Assembly (NCBI GenBank): GCA_028288705.1
Contig: JAQBNH010000017.1
Span: forward strand, 37,518-101,517
DNA length: 64,000 nt
Direction of reading: 5' to 3'
DNA from: Ferruginibacter sp.
Lineage (GTDB): Bacteria; Bacteroidota; Bacteroidia; Chitinophagales; Chitinophagaceae
Below the pieces are notes generated by a model. The model was not told the DNA's origin, ran no database searches, and saw only the letters and a list, made by a program, of their open reading frames with translations. This document shows positions 37,203-46,707 of this stretch, in pieces (within the stretch, counting starts at the first letter, position 1; every line of letters starts with the position of its first letter). A program made the position numbers and the translations under genes.

Positions 37203-39743
37203 ATGGATAATAATTTCTCCACACAAGTTAAAGAAATCATCTCCTACAGCAGGGAAGAAGCACTGCGGTTGGGCAATGATTTCATCGGGACGGAACACCT
37301 TGTGTTGGGCCTGATAAGAGACGGGGAAAATACTGCCATCAAAATTTTGAAATCTTTGAATGTAGATCTTTATGAACTGCGCAAAGAAATTGAAATGGCG
37401 GTGAAAGATAAAACCGGAAAAAATATCGCCAACATCAACTCACTTCCTCTAACGAAGCAGGCGGAAAAAGTCATTCGCATCACCGTGCTCGAGGCCAAGG
37501 CTTTAAAAAGCGCTTTTGTTGAGAGTGAGCACCTGATGCTTTCGATCCTGAAGAATAAAGAAAATATTGCTACTCAAATATTAAATCAATTTGACGTGGA
37601 TTACGATGTATTTAAAAATGAGCTGGGTTTTGTAACGAGCAATCCTCCGCAGGCTGAATTTAACGAAGAAGATGACTTTGACGAAGAGAAAAAGCAGTAC
37701 GGCCAGCAACGCTCACAAAAAGCCGGCGCGGCTAATCAGCCCAAAACAAAAACGCCCGTACTCGATAATTTCGGCCGTGATATCACACGCCTTGCTGAAA
37801 ATGGATCCCTTGATCCGATCGTAGGCCGTGAAAACGAAATTGAGCGTGTATCGCAAATTTTGTCACGCCGTAAAAAGAATAACCCGATTCTCATCGGTGA
37901 ACCTGGTGTGGGTAAAACTGCGATCGTTGAAGGACTCGCATTGCGCATCGTGCAGCGCAAAGTTTCGCGCGTGCTATTTGATAAGCGGGTCGTGAGCCTG
38001 GATCTTGCGGCACTTGTAGCAGGCACAAAATACCGTGGACAGTTTGAAGAGCGCATGAAAGCGATCATGAACGAATTGGAAAAAAACCGCGATGTGATTT
38101 TATTTATTGATGAGATTCATACGATCGTTGGTGCGGGTGGTGCGAGTGGTTCATTAGACGCATCCAATATTTTTAAACCTGCTTTGGCGCGCGGTGAACT
38201 GCAATGTATTGGTGCCTCTACCCTGGATGAATATCGGATGCACATTGAAAAAGATGGCGCCTTAGACAGGAGGTTCCAGAAAGTATTGGTGGAACAACCT
38301 TCAGTGGAAGAAGCCATCCAGATACTGAACAACATCAAAAGTAAATACGAAGATTACCATAACGTTACTTACAGCCAGGAAGCTATTGACGCCTGTGTGA
38401 AATTGAGTGATCGTTATATGACAGACAGATTATTGCCTGATAAAGCGATTGATGTGTTGGATGAAGTGGGTGCACGTAAACACATAAAAAATATCAACGT
38501 TCCTGAAACCATCATCGACCTGGAAAAAAAGATCGAAGACATTAAGCTCGAAAAAAACAAGGTCGTAAAAAGCCAGAAGTTTGAAGAAGCTGCGTCTCTT
38601 CGTGATACGGAAAAACGTTTGCAGGAGGATCTGGAAAAAGCGAAAACTGATTGGGAAGAAGAAAGTAAGAACAAACGTTTCCCTATTGAAGAAGAAGATA
38701 TTGCCGAAGTAGTACACATGATGACAGGTATTCCTGTGAAGCGCATGGTGCAGGCTGAAACGGATAAGTTACGCCGCATGGGCGATGATCTGAAAGGAGC
38801 GGTTATCGGCCAAGAAAATGCGATCTCTAAAGTAGTGAAAGCGATTCAGCGCAACCGTGTCGGTTTGAAAGATCCCAAAAAGCCGATAGGTACATTTATT
38901 TTCCTCGGACCTACAGGTGTTGGTAAAACTGAGTTAGCACGCTCTCTTGCCCGCCATATGTTTGATAGCGATGATGCCCTGATCCGTATCGATATGAGTG
39001 AGTACATGGAGAAATTTACGGTAAGCCGGTTGATTGGTGCACCTCCGGGCTATGTCGGCTATGAAGAAGGTGGTCAGCTAACTGAAAGAGTACGCCGCAA
39101 ACCATACAGCGTGATCTTGCTGGATGAAATTGAAAAAGCTCACCCGGATATCTACAATATTTTATTGCAGGTGTTGGATGACGGACAATTAACCGATGGT
39201 TTAGGACGTAAGGTTGATTTCAAAAACACCATGATCATCATGACCTCAAATATTGGTGTACGCCAATTGAAGGACTTTGGTGACGGTGTAGGATTTGCAA
39301 CAGCAAACCGCCAGGAACATTCTGATGAGAATAATAAGGCCATCATCGAAAAGGCTTTGAAACGTACATTTAGTCCGGAGTTTTTGAACAGGATTGATGA
39401 TGTGGTTATTTTCAATTCGCTTACGAAAGAGAATATTTTCGAGATCATCGATATCCTGATGAAAGGTGTGATGGTGCGGTTGAGCAACCTTGGTTTCTCG
39501 CTTGAACTGGCTTCAGATGCAAAAGATTTCATTGCTGATAAAGGCTACGACAGCCAGTTTGGTGCGCGGCCCTTGCATCGGGCGATCCAGAAATACCTCG
39601 AAGATCCGCTGGCGGAAGAGATCCTAAACATGACGATCAAAAATGGCGACACGATGATCGCGGAACTGGATACAGAAAACCAAAAATTGAAATTCAGGTT
39701 GAAGGAAGAGCCAAAGAAAAAAGAAAAAAAATCAGAAGCTTAA
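37203..39743 (+). CDS. clpC: ATP-dependent Clp protease ATP-binding subunit ClpC
   Basis: An 846-residue class I Hsp100 ATPase. It has two Clp-N repeats (about residues 1-145), AAA+ domain 1 with Walker [10 protein letters not shown] (about 231-239) and LFIDEIHT, a middle UVR-like coiled segment ([15 protein letters not shown], about 455-490) that marks ClpC rather than ClpA or ClpB, AAA+ domain 2 with Walker [10 protein letters not shown] (about 569-577), and a C-terminal D2-small domain. It unfolds substrates for ClpP and acts in stress proteolysis. The C-terminus is Lys-rich ([12 protein letters not shown]). Monocistronic by context, with a terminator directly after. Confidence 0.95.
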   Translation: MDNNFSTQVKEIISYSREEALRLGNDFIGTEHLVLGLIRDGENTAIKILKSLNVDLYELRKEIEMAVKDKTGKNIANINSLPLTKQAEKVIRITVLEAKALKSAFVESEHLMLSILKNKENIATQILNQFDVDYDVFKNELGFVTSNPPQAEFNEEDDFDEEKKQYGQQRSQKAGAANQPKTKTPVLDNFGRDITRLAENGSLDPIVGRENEIERVSQILSRRKKNNPILIGEPGVGKTAIVEGLALRIVQRKVSRVLFDKRVVSLDLAALVAGTKYRGQFEERMKAIMNELEKNRDVILFIDEIHTIVGAGGASGSLDASNIFKPALARGELQCIGASTLDEYRMHIEKDGALDRRFQKVLVEQPSVEEAIQILNNIKSKYEDYHNVTYSQEAIDACVKLSDRYMTDRLLPDKAIDVLDEVGARKHIKNINVPETIIDLEKKIEDIKLEKNKVVKSQKFEEAASLRDTEKRLQEDLEKAKTDWEEESKNKRFPIEEEDIAEVVHMMTGIPVKRMVQAETDKLRRMGDDLKGAVIGQENAISKVVKAIQRNRVGLKDPKKPIGTFIFLGPTGVGKTELARSLARHMFDSDDALIRIDMSEYMEKFTVSRLIGAPPGYVGYEEGGQLTERVRRKPYSVILLDEIEKAHPDIYNILLQVLDDGQLTDGLGRKVDFKNTMIIMTSNIGVRQLKDFGDGVGFATANRQEHSDENNKAIIEKALKRTFSPEFLNRIDDVVIFNSLTKENIFEIIDILMKGVMVRLSNLGFSLELASDAKDFIADKGYDSQFGARPLHRAIQKYLEDPLAEEILNMTIKNGDTMIAELDTENQKLKFRLKEEPKKKEKKSEA

Positions 39744-39756
39744 AATAAAAGTCATA

Positions 39757-39795
39757 AAAAAATCCCGTCAACAAAATTGACGGGATTTTTTTTTG
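39757..39795. terminator. Bidirectional terminator between clpC and plsX
   Basis: AATCCCGTCAA (39761-39771) pairs with TTGACGGGATT (39777-39787) around a five-base loop, flanked by A-run and T-run. It serves both convergent genes. Confidence 0.92.
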
Positions 39796-39805
39796 GGGAT
39801 GCCCC

Positions 39806-40765
39806 TTATACGATTGAACCGGCAGCAGCAAATCGCTCGCGGATTTTTCCTGTCAGATCAGTTGCATTCATCCTGCATGCAATGTTGATCATATTTTTAA
39901 AAGCCAATGCATGAGAAATGCCATGGCCGATAATCACCGGTTGCGCAACGCCTAATACGGGAACACCACCGTATGTTTCAAAATTAAATCGCTCGAAATG
40001 TTCGTCTTCAATGTTCCGGCGCTTCACGATATCATAGATGCTTTCTGCCAGTTTTAAAACGACGTTACCGGTAAAACCATCGCAAACCAAAACGTCGGCT
40101 TTATTGATCAGGATATCGCGCCCTTCCATATTGCCTTTAAAGTTTAGATCGTGATTTTCTTTCAGCAAGGGATACGCTGCCTGTGCTAACAGATTGCCCT
40201 TACCTTCTTCCTCGCCAAGGTTGATGAGGCCAACCCGCGGATTGGCGATCTTCAATACATGTTCTGCGTAGAGAGAGCCAAGAATAGCAAATTGATGCAG
40301 GTTTTCAGGCTTGCAATCGGAATTAAGGCCTACGTCCAGCAACAAGCCTAAGGAACCATCTTCGCGTGGCATATAGGCGCCGATCGTAGGGCGTAAGACA
40401 CCTTCGATCGCCTTGATGCTGAACAATGCGCCGACCATCATGGCGCCGGTGTTTCCAGCGCTGATAAATGCATTTGTTTTGCCCGTGGCCAATAAATGAA
40501 AACCGATCGCAATAGAAGACTGCTGTTTTTCTTTTAATGCTTTGGTGGGATGCTCATGCATGCCAATCACCTGGCTTGCATGGACGATCGAAAATTTATC
40601 AGCAGGAAGATGGTACTGGTTGAGTTGATCACGGATTTGTTGCTCATCGCCGATCAGCACCAGATGAACGGCCTCTTTATTTTCGTCTAAAAAAGCAGCA
40701 ACGCCTTTTGCCGCTTCTGCCGGTGCAAAGTCGCCCCCCATCATGTCCAATCCAATCGTGACCAT
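39806..40765 (-). CDS. plsX: Phosphate acyltransferase PlsX
   Basis: A 319-residue soluble enzyme, VTIGLDMMGGDFAPAEA at the N-terminus and later SAGNTGAMMVGAL, VCDGFTGNVVLKLAES, all typical of PlsX. It makes acyl-phosphate from acyl-ACP for PlsY in phospholipid synthesis. The ATG at 40765 is preferred to the TTG one codon earlier. It is the last gene of the yceD-rpmF-plsX operon, a widely conserved order joining ribosome and lipid synthesis. Confidence 0.95.
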   Translation of the reverse strand: MVTIGLDMMGGDFAPAEAAKGVAAFLDENKEAVHLVLIGDEQQIRDQLNQYHLPADKFSIVHASQVIGMHEHPTKALKEKQQSSIAIGFHLLATGKTNAFISAGNTGAMMVGALFSIKAIEGVLRPTIGAYMPREDGSLGLLLDVGLNSDCKPENLHQFAILGSLYAEHVLKIANPRVGLINLGEEEGKGNLLAQAAYPLLKENHDLNFKGNMEGRDILINKADVLVCDGFTGNVVLKLAESIYDIVKRRNIEDEHFERFNFETYGGVPVLGVAQPVIIGHGISHALAFKNMINIACRMNATDLTGKIRERFAAAGSIV

Positions 40766-40858
40766 CAATGAAATATTTTACAAATGAAAAATTCCAAAAC
40801 CAAGCTTGAAGTTACTCAATCTTTGATTTTGGAATCAAAATCTTTGCGACAAAAAATA

Positions 40859-41053
40859 TTATGCTTTAAGTGGTGCTTTCTCTGCAACAACTTTTCCTTT
40901 GTAGTACAATTTTCCTTCGCTTACATGAGCGCGGTGACGCACGTGAATTTCGCCTGTTGTAGAATCAGTACTTAACGTAGTTTCCTGCGCTTTATAATGT
41001 GTCCTTCTTTTCGCACTGCGTTGTTGACTATGGCGCCTTTTCGGATTTGGCAT
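40859..41053 (-). CDS. rpmF: 50S ribosomal protein L32, cysteine-free
   Basis: A 64-residue basic protein, MPNPKRRHSQQRSAKRRTH at the start and TGEIHVRHRAHVSEG in the middle, matching bL32. It contains no cysteine, so it is the zinc-independent form. It lies 45 bases after yceD and 93 bases before plsX on the same strand. Confidence 0.95.
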   Translation of the reverse strand: MPNPKRRHSQQRSAKRRTHYKAQETTLSTDSTTGEIHVRHRAHVSEGKLYYKGKVVAEKAPLKA

Positions 41054-41098
41054 GACTTGTTTATTTTAATTTACTATTAATTGATTATTTATACGGTA

Positions 41099-41641
41099 TC
41101 AGTTCTCTTTAAATTTATCCAGGTCTTTCCACAATGTATTTGCATTGTGTTCGATCGTTTTCGCTTCCATTGCTTTCAGTTTCTCCAGCACTTCTTTATT
41201 GCATCTTGGCCCGCCCATTTCTTCCGGGCTGCACATCCTTTGCATCGGTACACTGAGCATCACGAATTCGTACACCCAGTCGCTAACTTCAAGATGGCTT
41301 TCTGTACGGGACAGGTAAAACACATCCGGGTCTTCTTCGTTTTCATTCATCTCGTCCGGGTTGTCCACCAACTTTACGAGAATATTGAATTCATCCCAAA
41401 GATCCATCTGGATTGAATTTCCGCAGCGGTCGCAACTTACATCAGCCTTTCCACCCACCTCAAATTTGAGGATCATGAAGCCCGTGTTTTTTTCAAGCGT
41501 CATTTTCACGACTGCCGATGCATTCTGGAAATCTTCTGCACCTTTTTCTATAAAGAACTTATCATCCAACTCGTAACTAAACTCATGTACTCCGGGCTTC
41601 AACCCCACAAAAGCAATCTCAAATGCCCGTCTGTTAGCCAT
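41099..41641 (-). CDS. DUF177/YceD family protein
   Basis: A 180-residue protein of the YceD (DUF177) family, which in E. coli and plants affects 23S rRNA accumulation. A Cys pair CDRCG in the middle and RMCSPEEMGGPRCN near the C-terminus suggest metal binding. The ATG at 41641 is chosen (MANRRAFEIAFVGLKPG). A TTG start at 41665 would fall inside the promoter -7 box and would not match family N-termini. First gene of the operon with rpmF and plsX. Confidence 0.88.
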   Translation of the reverse strand: MANRRAFEIAFVGLKPGVHEFSYELDDKFFIEKGAEDFQNASAVVKMTLEKNTGFMILKFEVGGKADVSCDRCGNSIQMDLWDEFNILVKLVDNPDEMNENEEDPDVFYLSRTESHLEVSDWVYEFVMLSVPMQRMCSPEEMGGPRCNKEVLEKLKAMEAKTIEHNANTLWKDLDKFKEN

Positions 41642-41662
41642 TGCGTTCAGTTTAAAGGACGG

Positions 41663-41670
41663 CAAAGGTA
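41663..41670 (-). promoter_or_regulatory. Candidate -7 box (TACCTTTG) of the yceD-rpmF-plsX operon
   Basis: On the minus strand TACCTTTG exactly fits TAnnTTTG, 21 bases before the ATG at 41641. No TTTG is present at the ideal distance upstream, so the -33 box is weak or absent. Confidence 0.42.
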
Positions 41671-41758
41671 AGGAAATTTATGAATTATAAGCGTTGAATT
41701 ATGGATTTTTTGCGCTTATATCTCCCCGAATTGCCTCATTTCCCTAATTTTAACGCTG

Positions 41759-42847
41759 ATGAAACTGAGCCGCAAAGCTATAATTATCCTGCTGATATCC
41801 TCCATCTGTATTTTTATCCATGTGTATGGACTCAACGACAGCAATGTAGAAGCCGGGTACAGTACCCATTTTTACCCTGCCTGGGCCCGCTTTTTACGTA
41901 CTATTTTTGGAAGGGTTCCCTTTAGCCTGGGCGACATTCTGTACGCGATTGCAGCAATTTTACTCCTGGTCGCCTTTTTCAAAGTAGTCAGGCTTTTGCT
42001 CCGGCCGGGAAGAAGGCTTTATTTGAGGCAGAAGGGTTCCGGGCTTTTATACCGGCTTTTTCTGATTTGCGCGTCGTTGTATATACTGTTTAATCTTTCC
42101 TGGGGCATCAATTATGACCGGAAGGGAATCGCAACGCAGCTTGGTCTGGACATGAAAAAATATAGCGTTACTGAATTGAGAGATATAAACTGCATACTGG
42201 TGGATAAGATCAATTTATCAAAACGGTTCCTTATTAAAAGCGGAAGCCCTTACCCGGATAATTCGGGTTTATTTGAACGTGTGAAGAAATCATATGATAA
42301 CATCGCCGGACAATATCCCTATTTGTCTTACCAACCGCCAAGTTTAAAGTCATCGTTATGGAGTTGGGTGGGAAATTATACAGGCTTTACCGGATATTAC
42401 AATCCTTTTACGGGGGAAGCCCAGGTGAACACATCGGTGCCTAAATTTTCTCAACCTTTTACGGCTTGTCACGAAGTAGGCCACCAACTCGGGTATGCGA
42501 AAGAAATGGAAGCCAATTTTGTGGGCTATCTTGCAGCATCTTCGGGCACCGATACGTTGTTTCATTATTCAGTCTATCTCGACCTTTTTACATACGCAAA
42601 CCGGAATCTTTTTTATGTTGATTCTGCATTTGCGCGCGAAACAAGACTGGCACTGGCACCGGAAGTAAATGCAGACATCACGGAGTGGATCCAATTTTCT
42701 AACCGGCATAAAAATCCTGTTGCGCCGGTTGTAAGATGGATGTACGGAAAATTTTTGGAAGGCAATCGCCAGCCCCAAGGCATTCTTAGTTACGATGAAG
42801 TGACGGCATTCATCATTGCGTATTATAAAAAGTTCGGCAGGATCTAA
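41759..42847 (+). CDS. DUF3810 family membrane protein with HExxH
   Basis: A 362-residue protein with three N-terminal membrane segments (about residues 7-22, 50-70, 90-110) and a periplasmic domain containing TACHEVGHQLGYAKEMEANF. HEVGH is a zinc metalloprotease-type HExxH, and the Glu of EMEAN 10-12 residues later may be the third ligand. This fits DUF3810, whose function is not known. It probably acts on an envelope substrate. It is followed 23 bases later by the TspO gene on the same strand. Confidence 0.82.
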   Translation: MKLSRKAIIILLISSICIFIHVYGLNDSNVEAGYSTHFYPAWARFLRTIFGRVPFSLGDILYAIAAILLLVAFFKVVRLLLRPGRRLYLRQKGSGLLYRLFLICASLYILFNLSWGINYDRKGIATQLGLDMKKYSVTELRDINCILVDKINLSKRFLIKSGSPYPDNSGLFERVKKSYDNIAGQYPYLSYQPPSLKSSLWSWVGNYTGFTGYYNPFTGEAQVNTSVPKFSQPFTACHEVGHQLGYAKEMEANFVGYLAASSGTDTLFHYSVYLDLFTYANRNLFYVDSAFARETRLALAPEVNADITEWIQFSNRHKNPVAPVVRWMYGKFLEGNRQPQGILSYDEVTAFIIAYYKKFGRI

Positions 42848-42870
42848 ACTTATCAGCAACAAAGCATAAC

Positions 42871-43341
42871 ATGAAACCGATTGTAAAACTAATTATCTCA
42901 GTCGCCATTCCGCTGATAGTGGGCGGCGTTGCAAGCTTTTTTACGATGTCTTCTGTAAAGACCTGGTTTGTAACATTGAATAAGCCTTTTTTCAATCCGC
43001 CATCCTGGCTGTTTGCCCCGGTGTGGACGATGCTCTATATCCTGATGGGCATCGCCTGTTATCTCGTATGGAAATCTGTTGCCCCGCAAAAAATTAAAAG
43101 GCAGGCACTAACGATTTATGGGATTCAGTTGCTGCTGAATTTTCTCTGGTCTTTTATATTCTTTTATGCAAAGCAACCCGGATGGGCCGTTGCAGATATC
43201 GTGCTCCTTCTTGCCGCGATCATTACCTGCATCGTTTATTTTCGTAAGATATCTGCGTCGGCGGCCTGGTTATTAGTGCCGTATTTATGTTGGGTATGTT
43301 TTGCCACCGCACTTAACACCGCTATCTGGCAACTTAATTAG
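42871..43341 (+). CDS. TspO/MBR family protein
   Basis: A 156-residue protein with five membrane helices. The Trp/Pro-rich family pattern is visible: NPPSWLFAPVWTMLYILMG, LLLNFLWSFIFF and a last helix with CWVCFATALNTAIWQLN. These proteins bind porphyrins or related ligands in the membrane; the bacterial role is mostly regulatory or stress-related. It follows the DUF3810 gene and overlaps the convergent hydrolase by 8 bases. Confidence 0.92.
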   Translation: MKPIVKLIISVAIPLIVGGVASFFTMSSVKTWFVTLNKPFFNPPSWLFAPVWTMLYILMGIACYLVWKSVAPQKIKRQALTIYGIQLLLNFLWSFIFFYAKQPGWAVADIVLLLAAIITCIVYFRKISASAAWLLVPYLCWVCFATALNTAIWQLN

Positions 43342-44245
43342 CAGCAAGAAATTTATTGAGATGAGAGAAGTATACTTCGGGTGAATCCAGCCATCCATAA
43401 TGACCGCAATTGGGCAAAACAACCAGCTGCGAATTTTTAAGAACTCCTGCAGCTTTTTCAGCTGTACGTTTTTCCAGGATATCATTTTGGCCGTGAAATA
43501 TCAGGACGGGTTTTTCAAAATGCTGCAATCCATTGCTGCAATCAAAGTGCTTATGCTGCATATCTGCCCATAACAAATTATTGATTTGAGAATTGCCCTG
43601 CGTGAGTCTTTCAGCGAGTACCGGAATAAATTCACGATGATAAACATAGGCTGCCGCCAGATTTCGTCCACGTCCTAATCTGCTGCTGTAGGCCGTATCG
43701 CCATTCGCTATTTTGCGGTTCCAAAAAGCGAGCGAATCTCTTTCAATCCGATTCAGTTTGGCATCAATATTTTTGCTGACATAATTCAGCAGGTTGAGGT
43801 CGATGCCACCGGAAGAGGAGAGAACCAGTGCCCTGATATGCTGCGGGTATTTCGTAGCATAATACGAGGCCAGCATTCCGCCAAATGAATGACCGAGAAT
43901 GATCCACTTATCGATGTTTAATTTTTTTCGCAATGCCTCTATATCCGAAATCATTAAATCCATCGTCATGTTGGAACTGTCAGCGTGGTCCATCTCAGAC
44001 TTTCCCGTGCCGCGCTGATCGTAAATAATCGCCTGGTTGTTCGAAGATAATTTCATTGCAAGGTCTGCAAATCCATTACTGTTCATTCCGGGTCCGCCAT
44101 TGATGATCAGCACGGGTTTGCCTTTTCCGAATATCTTGTAGTGAATCGGAATGTGGCTGTTATAAGCAACGCCTTCCTGCTGCGCGAATGCGGCTGAATG
44201 GAGAATGGTCAGTGATAAAACGAGAAGGATGTTTTTATGCATCAT
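43334..44245 (-). CDS. Secreted alpha/beta hydrolase, proline iminopeptidase-like
   Basis: A 303-residue protein with a signal peptide (about residues 1-22, cut before QQEGVAYN). The alpha/beta hydrolase core shows the oxyanion region INGGPGMNS, YDQRGTGKSE, nucleophile LGHSFGGMLA, and a late NCGHYGW with the catalytic His. The GGPG and DQRGxGxS patterns fit the prolyl aminopeptidase branch, though many relatives have other substrates. ATG 44245 is chosen over a TTG at 44272 because it gives a normal signal peptide. Confidence 0.82.
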   Translation of the reverse strand: MMHKNILLVLSLTILHSAAFAQQEGVAYNSHIPIHYKIFGKGKPVLIINGGPGMNSNGFADLAMKLSSNNQAIIYDQRGTGKSEMDHADSSNMTMDLMISDIEALRKKLNIDKWIILGHSFGGMLASYYATKYPQHIRALVLSSSGGIDLNLLNYVSKNIDAKLNRIERDSLAFWNRKIANGDTAYSSRLGRGRNLAAAYVYHREFIPVLAERLTQGNSQINNLLWADMQHKHFDCSNGLQHFEKPVLIFHGQNDILEKRTAEKAAGVLKNSQLVVLPNCGHYGWLDSPEVYFSHLNKFLAAN

Positions 44246-44302
44246 GGAAAATACCAGGATAGTTTTCTGCAAAACAATAAAGAATGTTAAACGGCTATAA
44301 CG

Positions 44303-45394
44303 TTATTTAAATGCTGCAATCATCTTTTGGCGGAAGGCCGGGTTTGACAAAATTTCCAATTCAAAGCTGTTTGTCCATTTTTGTAAACGGGCATTTTCCT
44401 GGGGATCAAGGTTGTTGAAAAAATAAGCCATTTCAATGCGCGTTCCGTTTTGTGTTGTAGCGTATAAAGCCTTGGTCAGGATCCAGGGCGTGCTGCCACC
44501 TTTCATGCCGGCATGTTTTAACCACCGGGCATTAGCGGGATTTTCCATCAGCGTTTCTAACACAGCCGATAAGATGCGGTAAGTTTTATCGTCGAAAAAT
44601 TTCCTGTTGTTAATAATCCGAACCAGGTGAACATATTCTTTCGTGGTAGATGCCGGAAGCCGGTCGCTCCAGGCTTTTTGCATTTTGTTGGAAAGATCCT
44701 GGGGACGGAATTTTGCTTTAAGTACCGTATCGAATTTCAACGCGTTGTGCATATCATAAGCATAGCGGGCATATTCCTGTTCAGATAACCTGTTGATGCC
44801 TTTTAAAATACTTTCCTCGGTTTTCTTACGCGGATTCTGATACATGAACAGCGATCCGACGAAAGGATAAATGGCGGAGTGTTGTCTAATACTGAGTAAC
44901 TGAACATTATTTTTCACATTATCATAACCGAGCAGATCACAAAGGAATTCGGTATTGGCATTGCTGCTGAATATCGTCATGCCGCGTGCAACGTTGATCA
45001 GTTGAACACTGTCTGTTTTTAAATGGCCCTGTGATTTTTCGAAAGCAAGCCAGTTGGGATGTGCACCGCCATCTGTATTGGGCAAATAATATTTATTTAG
45101 CTCGGAAAGCGCTATATAACTTTTCTCGTCTACAACTTTTGCTGCTGCCTGTTTCGCAAACTCCAGTGCCACCATGATCTTCACGGTGCTGGCGAGGGGC
45201 ATCATGGTATTTTCATTTAACCGGGCCAGTATCGTATCATTTTGCGTGAGGTACAGCGATGCGCGGGCTTTATTGCGCTGGATGAAATTCAAAAGTGAGT
45301 CTGCCGTTTCCTGTGCAAAAACTACAGTGCAACTAAGGCTGACACAACAAAAAAGAATGGATTTCCTGATAATAGCGCTTGTCATAATATTCAT
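44303..45394 (-). CDS. Secreted serine hydrolase of the class A beta-lactamase fold
   Basis: A 363-residue exported protein. The signal peptide runs to about residue 27 (VVFA). The penicillin-recognising pattern is present: SxxK as ASTVKIM (Ser69, Lys72), an SxN-like SSNANTEF, and a KTG-like KGGSTPW near residue 305. This fits a beta-lactamase/D,D-peptidase-like serine hydrolase; whether it cuts beta-lactams is unknown, and a full ExxLN loop is not obvious. The start is ATG 45394, sharing its A with the dcd stop (TAATG), so it is translationally coupled to dcd. A GTG at 45412 is the alternative. Confidence 0.78.
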   Translation of the reverse strand: MNIMTSAIIRKSILFCCVSLSCTVVFAQETADSLLNFIQRNKARASLYLTQNDTILARLNENTMMPLASTVKIMVALEFAKQAAAKVVDEKSYIALSELNKYYLPNTDGGAHPNWLAFEKSQGHLKTDSVQLINVARGMTIFSSNANTEFLCDLLGYDNVKNNVQLLSIRQHSAIYPFVGSLFMYQNPRKKTEESILKGINRLSEQEYARYAYDMHNALKFDTVLKAKFRPQDLSNKMQKAWSDRLPASTTKEYVHLVRIINNRKFFDDKTYRILSAVLETLMENPANARWLKHAGMKGGSTPWILTKALYATTQNGTRIEMAYFFNNLDPQENARLQKWTNSFELEILSNPAFRQKMIAAFK

Positions 45395-45930
45395 TAAAAA
45401 CTGTTCTTCCACATCATGCTTTCTACAGGCTTATCGGGCTGGCCGCTATATTTAGCATTTTTCTTCTGGTTATATTTTATTTCAATTTCTCCTTCTACAG
45501 GAAAGTAAATTAATTGCCCGATCGGCATGCCTTTGTAAACGCGCACCGGTTGCTTAACAGAAATTTCCAGCGTCCAGTTACCACAGAAGCCAACATCGCC
45601 TTTTCCTGCTGTTGCATGGATGTCAATTCCCAGCCGGCCGGTGGAAGATTTCCCTTCAAGAAAAGGAACATGTGCGTGTGTTTCGGTGTATTCCTCCGTT
45701 ACACCGAGATAGAACATATGCGGTAATAACAAGATGCCTTCATCCGGGATTTCAAAATGTTTGATGGTATTGTGTTTTTTTGCATCCAGTTCGGCATGAT
45801 CGTAAGTGGCGAGGTTTTTACCAAGATGGACGTCGTAGCTGTTGCTACCTAAGCATTCCCGGTTATAGGGCACAATTTTTATCGTTCCGTTTTCAATTTC
45901 TTCCAGGATGCGTTTATCGCTTAAGATCAT
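45394..45930 (-). CDS. dcd: dCTP deaminase
   Basis: A 178-residue nucleotide deaminase. MILSDKRILEEIENG at the start, SNSYDVHLGKNL, EGKSSTGRLGI and TLEISVKQPV are typical of Dcd, including the Glu of the active site. It converts dCTP to dUTP for thymidylate synthesis. The ATG at 45930 gives the standard length; a TTG 21 bases upstream is rejected. Head of a two-gene unit with the serine hydrolase. Confidence 0.93.
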   Translation of the reverse strand: MILSDKRILEEIENGTIKIVPYNRECLGSNSYDVHLGKNLATYDHAELDAKKHNTIKHFEIPDEGILLLPHMFYLGVTEEYTETHAHVPFLEGKSSTGRLGIDIHATAGKGDVGFCGNWTLEISVKQPVRVYKGMPIGQLIYFPVEGEIEIKYNQKKNAKYSGQPDKPVESMMWKNSF

Positions 45931-46036
45931 AAGTTCGTACTGTTGGTGCAACAGGCAGGTTTCGCTGCCTGTAAATTATCCGTTACTTTGTAAAAGTATA
46001 TTTTTCGAATTTAACAGATCAATTTTTACCTGCACG

Positions 46037-46657
46037 ATGCCATTGGTTTATCAACAAAATATTAACCTCTCTACAAAACTTGCGGTTTGGCATATCGCAG
46101 AAGCAGAAGCATTTTTCCTGCAGCGGGTTAGTTTACAACAGTATATTGCCCATCCAAGAAAACGCCTGCAACACCTTTCCGGAAGATTGTTACTAACAGA
46201 ATTGTTCGCGGATTTTCCCGTGGCACTGATCCGGATCGCCGAAACACGCCGGCCTTTTTTGCCGGATGATCCATTTCATTTCTCCATTTCACATTGCGGT
46301 GACTATGCCGCGGTGATCGTGAGTAACTGCCAACGCGTCGGCATCGATATTGAAATTCCACATTCGAAAATTGAACGAATCCGGGATAAATTTCTCACGG
46401 TAACCGAACAGGAAATTGTTGCCGCTGCGAATATTGCAGACGGATTAACGATGGCCTGGAGCATCAAGGAATCTTTGTTTAAATGGTATGCGAAGGGACA
46501 GGTTGATTTTAAACAACATCTCCATATTCAAAGTCTGGAAAAAACCGGCAATGAGTTTTCCGCTGCATGTACCGTAAGTAAAGAAAACGAGCAGGCGCTC
46601 GAAGTGAAGGGTTTGATGTTTAACGGCAATTGCCTTGCCTGGGTGATGTCCGGGTAA
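46037..46657 (+). CDS. 4'-phosphopantetheinyl transferase superfamily protein
   Basis: A 206-residue enzyme of the Sfp/AcpS-like superfamily. It has an SISHCGDYA block, GIDIEI (Asp104, Glu106; Mg2+ binding) and WSIKESLFK (Trp141, Lys144, Glu145, Lys149), the second signature. It moves the phosphopantetheine arm from CoA to a carrier protein. The ATG at 46037 fits the family N-terminus; an in-frame extension upstream to 45908 runs into the dcd gene and is rejected. No carrier protein gene is nearby. It ends at a terminator belonging to the opposite strand. Confidence 0.88.
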   Translation: MPLVYQQNINLSTKLAVWHIAEAEAFFLQRVSLQQYIAHPRKRLQHLSGRLLLTELFADFPVALIRIAETRRPFLPDDPFHFSISHCGDYAAVIVSNCQRVGIDIEIPHSKIERIRDKFLTVTEQEIVAAANIADGLTMAWSIKESLFKWYAKGQVDFKQHLHIQSLEKTGNEFSAACTVSKENEQALEVKGLMFNGNCLAWVMSG

Positions 46658-46685
46658 AAAAAAAGCCGCCTGTTAAACAAGCGGC
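46656..46685 (-). terminator. Terminator after the htrA-like gene (minus strand)
   Basis: On the minus strand GCCGC (46685-46681) pairs with GCGGC (46669-46665), with further partial pairing inside, followed by a run of nine T. It overlaps the last bases of the phosphopantetheinyl transferase gene on the other strand. Confidence 0.75.
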
Positions 46686-46707
46686 CATCTTCTTTAAACG
46701 AAACATA

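Noticed and set aside
41642..41665. TTG start for the YceD-like gene
   Set aside because: It lies inside the promoter -7 box, and the family N-terminus matches the ATG at 41641.
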